In this document: piece by piece, positions 1 to 4,118 of the stretch
Layout: each line of letters opens with the position of its first letter
Position numbering within the stretch: position 1 is the stretch's first letter
NCBI GenBank assembly: GCA_001790315.1
Contig: MGCE01000080.1
Location: forward strand, 885 to 7,135
From: Candidatus Rokubacteria bacterium RIFCSPLOWO2_02_FULL_72_37
Lineage (GTDB): Bacteria; Methylomirabilota; Methylomirabilia; Rokubacteriales; CSP1-6
Direction: 5' to 3'
DNA length: 6,251 nucleotides
Notes under the pieces: model-generated
Databases searched by the model: none
What the model was told of the DNA's origin: nothing
The model's input: only the letters and a program-made list of their open reading frames with translations
Position numbers and translations under genes: made by a program

Positions 1-491
1 CGAGCCTCTTCCCGCGGTTGAGCGTCGGCGAGAACCTCCGCCTCGCGGCCGCCGCGGACGGGCGCGGGAGCTGGAATGTCTTCGGCCCGGTCGCGCGCCT
101 GGTGGCCCCGATCGCCCGTGCGCGCGAGGTCGCCGAGCAGGTCGGCCTCGGCGAGCGTCTCGCCGAGCCGGCCGGTCGCCTCTCGTACGGCGAGCAGCGG
201 CAGCTCGAGCTGGGGATCGCGCTCGCGACGGCGCCGCGCCTCCTGCTGCTCGACGAGCCGACGGCGGGCATGTCCCCCGAGGAGACGCAGCGGATGACCC
301 GCATGCTGGCGAGTCTGCCGCGCGAGGTCACGCTGCTCATCATCGAGCACGACATGGACGTGGTCTTCTCCCTCGCCGACCGCATCACGGTGCTCCACTA
401 CGGCGAGGTCCTGAGCGAGGGGGCGCCCGACGCGGTGCGGGCCGACCCGCGCGTGTACGAGGTCTACCTGGGCACCGGGGACGAAGGCTGA
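1..491 (+). CDS. livG: Branched-chain amino acid-type ABC transporter ATP-binding protein LivG, 3' part
   Basis: This is the C-terminal part of an ABC ATPase that powers import of branched-chain amino acids or similar compounds at the inner membrane, paired with LivF. The gene enters from outside the window: the frame is open from base 3, and the first codons read SLFPRLSVGENL, the usual segment after the Q-loop in LivG, so the TTG at 18 is not the real start. The Walker A part is missing. Numbering from codon 18, the ABC signature LSYGEQ is at residues 55-60, Walker B LLLLDEPTAGM at 75-85, and the switch histidine is H111 in IIEHDMDVV. The tail EVYLG near the stop is also typical of LivG. 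Its TGA overlaps the livF ATG by one base, so translation is probably coupled. Family assignment is firm. The transported substrate cannot be read from the ATPase; amides, aromatic acids and other amino acids are also possible. Confidence 0.93.
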   Translation, partial: SLFPRLSVGENLRLAAAADGRGSWNVFGPVARLVAPIARAREVAEQVGLGERLAEPAGRLSYGEQRQLELGIALATAPRLLLLDEPTAGMSPEETQRMTRMLASLPREVTLLIIEHDMDVVFSLADRITVLHYGEVLSEGAPDAVRADPRVYEVYLGTGDEG

Positions 492-1186
492 TGCTCGACG
501 TCGAGGCGGTCCACACCTACTACGGCGAGAGCCACGTGCTCCACGGCGTCTCGCTCGCCGTGCGCGCGGGCGAAGCCGTCGCGCTCCTCGGGCGGAACGG
601 CGTGGGCAAGACCACGCTCATCCGGTCCATCGTCGGCTTCACGCCTCCGCGGGAGGGCGCCGTTCGGCTCGACGGTGCGCCGATCCACCGGCTTCCCCCG
701 TTCCGTATCGTCAAGCGCGGCATCGGCCTCGTGCCGCAGGGGCGGCGGATCTTCGGACCGCTCTCGGTCGTCGAGAACCTGCTGCTCGGTGCGCGCCCCG
801 GCGCGGGCGCCTGGACCGCGGAGCGCGTGTACGAGCTGTTCCCGCGCCTCCGGGAGCGCCGGCTCCAGGGCGGCGCCACGCTCTCCGGCGGCGAGCAGCA
901 GATGCTCGCCGTGGCGCGGGCGCTGATGACGAATCCGCGGCTCCTGCTGCTCGACGAGCCCTCGGAGGGGCTGGCGCCGCTGATCGTCCGCGAGATCGGA
1001 CGCATCCTCGTGCGGCTGAAGCGTGAGGGGCTCTGCGTCCTCCTCGTCGAGCAGAACGTGCCGCTGGCCCTCCGCGTCGCCGATCGCGTGTACGTCATGA
1101 GCAAGGGGCAGATCGTGTACGAGGGGACGCCCGCGGGCCTCGACGCCGACGAGGACGTCAAGCGCCGCTTCCTGGGCGTCGCGTAG
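491..1186 (+). CDS. livF: Branched-chain amino acid-type ABC transporter ATP-binding protein LivF
   Basis: This is the second ATPase of the Liv-type importer, 231 residues, full length for the family (about 230-240). Walker A GRNGVGKTT is at residues 34-42, the Q-loop Q83 in GLVPQGRRIF, the signature LSGGEQQ at 131-137, and Walker B LLLLDEPSEGL at 151-161. The usual switch histidine is Gln (Q188 in LLVEQN). That is normal for LivF and not a defect. SEGLAP after Walker B is another LivF mark that separates it from LivG. The ATG at 491 overlaps the livG stop, with purine-rich GAAGG at 483-487 only 3 bases upstream, so coupled translation is likely. The permease and binding-protein genes (livH, livM, livK) are not visible and would be expected upstream. 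The protein ends in the usual RRFLGV. Substrate is not determined. Confidence 0.96.
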   Translation: MLDVEAVHTYYGESHVLHGVSLAVRAGEAVALLGRNGVGKTTLIRSIVGFTPPREGAVRLDGAPIHRLPPFRIVKRGIGLVPQGRRIFGPLSVVENLLLGARPGAGAWTAERVYELFPRLRERRLQGGATLSGGEQQMLAVARALMTNPRLLLLDEPSEGLAPLIVREIGRILVRLKREGLCVLLVEQNVPLALRVADRVYVMSKGQIVYEGTPAGLDADEDVKRRFLGVA

Positions 1187-1237
1187 ACCAGGAGCCTGCT
1201 CGGGCAATCGAGGAGCGCCACGGCCTCGCCGCAGCGT

Positions 1238-1301
1238 GCCGAACGTTGGGGCGGCCCGAACGTTGGGGGGGGGCCGAACGGGCGGCCCGAACGTTGGGGG
1301 G
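1238..1301. repeat. G-rich direct repeats with core CCGAACGTTGGGG
   Basis: The livF-dehydrogenase gap carries three exact copies of CCGAACGTTGGGG, at 1239-1251, 1256-1268 and 1287-1299, and a degenerate copy (CCGAACGGGCGG) at 1274-1285. A longer exact direct repeat of 22 bases spans 1249-1270 and 1280-1301, a period of 31. The block looks like two tandem units, the second lacking a few central bases. Each full core contains the palindrome AACGTT. Frames opened through the block give only low-complexity peptide, so I read it as non-coding. Whether it is a local duplication or part of a dispersed genomic family cannot be told from this window. Confidence 0.8.
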
Positions 1302-1302
1302 T

Positions 1303-1329
1303 GTGGGGGGCCATATCGGGCCCCCCCAC
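1303..1329 (+). promoter_or_regulatory. Strong GC hairpin in the dehydrogenase leader
   Basis: GTGGGGGG at 1303-1310 is perfectly complementary to CCCCCCAC at 1322-1329. Two more pairs (1311-1312 with 1319-1320) form if C1321 is bulged, leaving an ATATCG loop. The hairpin ends 5 bases before the AGGAGG ribosome binding site of the dehydrogenase. No T-run follows on either strand, so it does not look like an intrinsic terminator. It could slow ribosome entry, stabilise a processed mRNA 5' end, or insulate the gene from livGF. These roles are inference; the inverted repeat itself is directly visible. Confidence 0.6.
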
Positions 1330-1334
1330 GTGAT

Positions 1335-1340
1335 AGGAGG
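1335..1340 (+). promoter_or_regulatory. Ribosome binding site fixing the dehydrogenase start
   Basis: A perfect AGGAGG lies 6 bases before the ATG at 1347. It decides the start against a longer in-frame GTG at 1236, which would add 37 residues of low-complexity sequence translated from the G-rich repeats. Confidence 0.9.
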
Positions 1341-1346
1341 CGAGAC

Positions 1347-2465
1347 ATGCGTGTGCGCGCGGCGGTGCTCCTGGAAGTCGGGCGGCGCCTCGAGGTCCGC
1401 GACGTCGAGCTCGAGCCGCCGCGCGCCGGCGAGGTGTTGATCCGCATGGCGGCGTGCGGCGTCTGCCACACCGACCTGCACGTCATGACGGGGCACGTGC
1501 CGGCGCCGCTGCCCGCGGTGCTCGGTCACGAGGGCGCGGGCGTCGTCGCCGAGGTCGGCGCCGGCGTGACCTCCGTGCGGCCCGGCGACCACGTGCTCAC
1601 GCTCTGGCGGCTCTCGTGCGGCGTGTGCGAGTACTGCAGCGACCGGCGCCCGGCGCTCTGCAACGAGGGGATGCGGGTGCGCCAGACGGGGTGCCTCCTC
1701 GACGGCACCACGCGCCTGGCGCTCGAGGGGCGGCCGCTCAAGCACTTCTGCGGTGTCGCGAGCTTCGCCGATCACGCCGTCGTCCCAGAGCGGGCGGTGC
1801 TCCAGATCCCGCCGGACCTGCCGCTCGACCGCGCGGCGCTGCTCGGCTGCGCGATGGTCTCGGGCGTCGGTGCCGTCGTGAACGCGGCGCGCGTCCGGCC
1901 CGGGAGCAGCGTCGTGGTGTTCGGGACGGGCGGCGTCGGACTCTGCGTGGTGCAGGGCGCCGCGCTCGCCGGCGCCGGGCGCATCTTCGCGGTGGACCGG
2001 CACCCGTGGAAGCTCGAGCTCGCGCGACAGTTCGGCGCCACGGACACGGTGGACGCCTCGGCGGGCGACCCGGTGGCTGCGGTCCGCGGCGCGACCGGTG
2101 GGCGCGGCGTGGACTACGCGTTCGAGGTGATCGGCGAGCCGCGGACGATGCGCCAGGCGTACGACACGCTCGCCAAGCGGGGCGTCGCGGTCGTGCTCGG
2201 GGTCGCGCCGGCCACCGCCGAGGTCTCCGTCCCCGTGCTCTCGCTCGTCTTCGAGGAGCGCGTGCTCACCGGCTCCATCTATGGCGCGGGCGCGCCGCGC
2301 GTGGACATCCCGCGGCTGATCGAGCTGTACCGGGCGGGTAGACTGAAGCTGGACGAGCTGCTGACGCGCACGTATCCCCTCGAGCGGATCAACGAGGCGT
2401 ACGACGCGCTCGAGCGGGGCGAGGTCGCCCGGAGCGTCGTCACGTTCGAATCCCGAGGAGCCTGA
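1347..2465 (+). CDS. Zn-dependent alcohol dehydrogenase (MDR superfamily)
   Basis: This is an NAD(P)-dependent oxidoreductase of the zinc medium-chain dehydrogenase family, 372 residues from the ATG at 1347, full length for the class III-like/COG1062 group. Visible marks are the catalytic zinc ligands C40 (GVCHTD), H61 (LGHEGAG) and C168 (LLGC), and the structural zinc lobe C91, C94, C97 and C105 with the classic C-x2-C-x2-C-x7-C spacing. The Rossmann loop GTGGVG is at 193-198. D217 ends the second strand (FAVDRH), favouring NAD over NADP. It is cytoplasmic, with no signal peptide. It likely oxidises an alcohol or reduces an aldehyde; the substrate is not readable, and a formaldehyde/glutathione or mycothiol-type role is possible but unsupported. 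It begins 160 bases after livF and its stop codon overlaps the ribosome binding site of the next gene, so the two are probably co-expressed. Confidence 0.93.
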   Translation: MRVRAAVLLEVGRRLEVRDVELEPPRAGEVLIRMAACGVCHTDLHVMTGHVPAPLPAVLGHEGAGVVAEVGAGVTSVRPGDHVLTLWRLSCGVCEYCSDRRPALCNEGMRVRQTGCLLDGTTRLALEGRPLKHFCGVASFADHAVVPERAVLQIPPDLPLDRAALLGCAMVSGVGAVVNAARVRPGSSVVVFGTGGVGLCVVQGAALAGAGRIFAVDRHPWKLELARQFGATDTVDASAGDPVAAVRGATGGRGVDYAFEVIGEPRTMRQAYDTLAKRGVAVVLGVAPATAEVSVPVLSLVFEERVLTGSIYGAGAPRVDIPRLIELYRAGRLKLDELLTRTYPLERINEAYDALERGEVARSVVTFESRGA

Positions 2466-2470
2466 GGAGG
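2464..2470 (+). promoter_or_regulatory. Ribosome binding site overlapping the dehydrogenase stop
   Basis: GAGGAGG lies 6 bases before the GTG start at 2477 and overlaps the last two bases of the dehydrogenase TGA (2463-2465). Ribosomes ending on the dehydrogenase would sit on this site, which supports translational coupling and the GTG start. Confidence 0.85.
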
Positions 2471-2476
2471 GCCCGA

Positions 2477-3331
2477 GTGAGCTGGATCGACCACGACTTC
2501 CCGACGACCGCGACACCGAGCGACCTCGTGGGGCGCGTCCTCGGCCTGAACCCCGGGCTGATGACCGGCCCCGGGACCAACACGTATCTCGTCGGCCGGC
2601 GTGACCCCGTCCTGATCGACACCGGCGCGGGCGTCGCCGCCTACGTGCCCCTGCTCGAGCGCTACCTCGCGGGGCGTGGGTGGCGGCAGCCCTCGCGTAT
2701 CGTCGTCACGCACCGCCACCGCGACCACCTCGGCGGCGTCTCGCAGCTCCGTGCGCGATTCAAGGGCATCCCGGTCGCCAAGATGATCCTCAGGGACAGT
2801 GGCCTGCCCGAGGCGATCGACGACCTGCGCGACGGCCAGGCCGTGCACGGCGACGGGGCGACGCTGGTCGCCGTCCACACGCCGGGCCACGCCTCGGACC
2901 ATCTCTGCTTCTACCTCGTCGAGGAGAAGGCGCTGTTCACGGGGGACGTGGTGCTCGGCGGCTCGACGACCGTGATCCCGTCGGACGACGGCGACCTCGC
3001 CGACTACATGGCCTCGCTCCGCCGGATCCTGGATCTCGACGTGCGGCGCATCTACCCCGCACACGGGCCCGTCATCGAGGACGGCCCCGGGCGGGTCCGG
3101 GAGTACATCGACCACCGCGAGATGCGGGAGCGTCAGATCCTCGAGGCGCTCGGCGACGGCGTCGGCACGATCCCCGAGATGGTCGCGCGCATCTACGCCG
3201 AGGTGCCCGCAGCGCTCCACCCGACGGCGGCGCAATCGGTCGCCTCGCACCTGGTGAAGCTCGCACGGGAGGGACGCGTGCGCGAGCACGTCGTCCGCGA
3301 CGCTCCGTCGCGCTGGCAGCTGCTCCGCTAG
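2477..3331 (+). CDS. MBL-fold metallo-hydrolase with C-terminal winged helix (LACTB2-like)
   Basis: This is a 284-residue metallo-beta-lactamase fold hydrolase starting at GTG 2477. The metal site is complete: THRHRDHLGG supplies H79, H81, D83 and H84, then H138 (TPGHASDH), D157 (LFTGDVVL) and H196 (YPAHG). The N-terminal GPGTNTYLV and the roughly 80-residue C-terminal segment (about 209-284, HREMRERQILEAL through SHLVKLAREGRV) match the LACTB2 arrangement, in which a small winged-helix domain follows the MBL core. Human LACTB2 is an endoribonuclease, but bacterial relatives are mostly uncharacterised and are often named hydrolase or glyoxalase-II-like. RNA cleavage, thioester or ester hydrolysis are all possible. 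No signal peptide, so cytoplasmic. It sits 11 bases after the dehydrogenase, probably one mRNA, suggesting a shared pathway. Its stop codon overlaps that of the convergent gene on the other strand. Confidence 0.92.
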   Translation: MSWIDHDFPTTATPSDLVGRVLGLNPGLMTGPGTNTYLVGRRDPVLIDTGAGVAAYVPLLERYLAGRGWRQPSRIVVTHRHRDHLGGVSQLRARFKGIPVAKMILRDSGLPEAIDDLRDGQAVHGDGATLVAVHTPGHASDHLCFYLVEEKALFTGDVVLGGSTTVIPSDDGDLADYMASLRRILDLDVRRIYPAHGPVIEDGPGRVREYIDHREMRERQILEALGDGVGTIPEMVARIYAEVPAALHPTAAQSVASHLVKLAREGRVREHVVRDAPSRWQLLR

Positions 3332-4056
3332 CCGCGCGCCCCGGCGGCGGTGACGAACGCGGCGAACAGACGCCGCGCCGCCGGGTCGTGCTCGACGAGA
3401 TCCTCCGGGTGCCACTGGACGCCGACGACGAATCGGTCGCCGCCGGCCGTCTCCTCAACGCCCTCGACGATGCCGTCGGGCGCCCACGCCACGGCGGCGA
3501 GCCCGCGCCCGAGCCGCGCGAGCGCCTGGTGGTGAAAGCTGTTCACGTCGACCTCGTGCGTGCCGAGGATCGCGGCGAGCCGGGAGCCCTCCCGGACCTT
3601 CACGTGGTGCGTGGGCTGGTGGCGGCGCTCCGTCTGGCTGTGCGCGAGCGGCGAGCCCGGTTCGCTCGGGATGTCCTGGTGGAGGCTACCGCCGAGCGCG
3701 ACGTTCAGCACCTGGATGCCGCGGCAGATCGCGAGCAGCGGGAACCCCTGGGCGAGGGCGCGGCGGGTCAGCTCGAGCTCGAGCGCGTCGCGCGCCTCGG
3801 AGACCTCGGCGACCGCCGGATGCCGGGGCTCGCCGAAGTGGCGCGGGTCCACGTCGCCGCCGCCGGTCAGCACGAGCCCGTCGAGCCGCGCCCACAGCGC
3901 GTCGCGCGCGTCGGCGCCGAGCGGTGGCGGGAGGAGCACGGGCGCGCCGCCGGCCAGCTCGACGGCACGCACGTACGCGGAGTTCAGGTAAGCGCGCTCG
4001 GGATACCTGTCCACCGTGACCGACGTGGTCACGCCGACGAGCGGGAGGCGGCTCAC
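3328..4056 (-). CDS. Gamma-glutamyl-gamma-aminobutyrate hydrolase family protein (class I glutamine amidotransferase fold, PuuD-like)
   Basis: This 242-residue protein is of the peptidase C26/PuuD family, which cleaves gamma-glutamyl amide bonds, for example gamma-glutamyl-GABA in putrescine breakdown. The catalytic triad is complete: C111 in AICRGIQVLN, and H216 and E218 in QWHPED. The oxyanion strand LTGGGDVDP is at 63-71, and G122-D128 (GGSLHQD) is the usual motif after the nucleophile helix. The length fits a stand-alone family member (about 240-255). The GTG at 4056 places PLVGVTTSV at the N-terminus, as expected. No Shine-Dalgarno precedes it, but TGCTACGCT ends 6 bases upstream, so the mRNA may be leaderless. 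It is divergent from the GGT-like gene and convergent with the MBL gene. No puuA, puuB or puuC is seen, so the substrate may differ from that of E. coli PuuD. Confidence 0.93.
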   Translation of the reverse strand: MSRLPLVGVTTSVTVDRYPERAYLNSAYVRAVELAGGAPVLLPPPLGADARDALWARLDGLVLTGGGDVDPRHFGEPRHPAVAEVSEARDALELELTRRALAQGFPLLAICRGIQVLNVALGGSLHQDIPSEPGSPLAHSQTERRHQPTHHVKVREGSRLAAILGTHEVDVNSFHHQALARLGRGLAAVAWAPDGIVEGVEETAGGDRFVVGVQWHPEDLVEHDPAARRLFAAFVTAAGARG

Positions 4057-4062
4057 GGGGAG

Positions 4063-4071
4063 AGCGTAGCA
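4063..4071 (-). promoter_or_regulatory. Candidate extended -10 for the PuuD-like gene
   Basis: On the - strand TGCTACGCT reads as an extended -10 (TGn plus TACGCT at 4068-4063), with exactly six bases between it and the GTG at 4056. Transcription starting seven bases after the hexamer would begin on the start codon itself. No clear -35 is present. Prediction from pattern only. Confidence 0.4.
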
Positions 4072-4081
4072 CGTCCGCGCT

Positions 4082-4109
4082 TTGCGGCCGGTGGTGGCGG
4101 CGGTATCAT
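4082..4109 (+). promoter_or_regulatory. Candidate sigma-70 promoter for the GGT-like gene
   Basis: TTGCGG at 4082-4087 and TATCAT at 4104-4109 are separated by 16 bases and face the ATG at 4119, nine bases after the -10. The implied transcript would have about 0-3 leader bases. TATCAT is one of very few A/T-rich hexamers in the region. The promoter lies within the 62-base divergent gap and is adjacent to the opposite -10 at 4063-4068, so a regulator binding here could control both genes. Confidence 0.45.
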
Positions 4110-4118
4110 GAGCGCGTC

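Noticed and set aside
18..20. TTG at 18 as the livG start
   Set aside because: The frame is open upstream with conserved LivG residues, and starting here would remove Walker A and the Q-loop. The gene is simply cut by the window edge.
1238..1301. CRISPR array
   Set aside because: The units are too short, the linkers are G/C runs rather than unique spacers, and no cas gene is nearby.
1303..1334. Intrinsic terminator after livF
   Set aside because: The stem is strong but no T-tract follows on either strand, and it lies about 117 bases beyond the livF stop, next to the following ribosome binding site.
1236..1346. N-terminal extension of the dehydrogenase from GTG 1236
   Set aside because: The extra 37 residues come from the non-coding repeats and hairpin, and a perfect AGGAGG sits six bases before ATG 1347, which gives the normal family N-terminus.
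464..1486. Minus-strand open frames across livF and the repeat region
   Set aside because: They read through the G-rich repeats as low-complexity peptide and lie opposite livF, which has every ABC motif.
1677..1701. Loss of the switch histidine in LivF-like ATPases as a defect
   Set aside because: The Gln in LLVEQN of the livF product (codon near 1052-1054) is the normal LivF form, so it is not evidence of inactivation; no related defect is seen elsewhere, including in this stretch of the dehydrogenase gene.
1158..2516. Minus-strand open frame (452 codons) opposite the dehydrogenase
   Set aside because: Low-complexity composition without motifs; the + strand encodes a complete zinc dehydrogenase with all metal ligands.
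2279..3415. Minus-strand open frame (378 codons) opposite the MBL gene
   Set aside because: No motif, shadow of the MBL-fold gene, and it would also overlap the well-supported PuuD-like gene.
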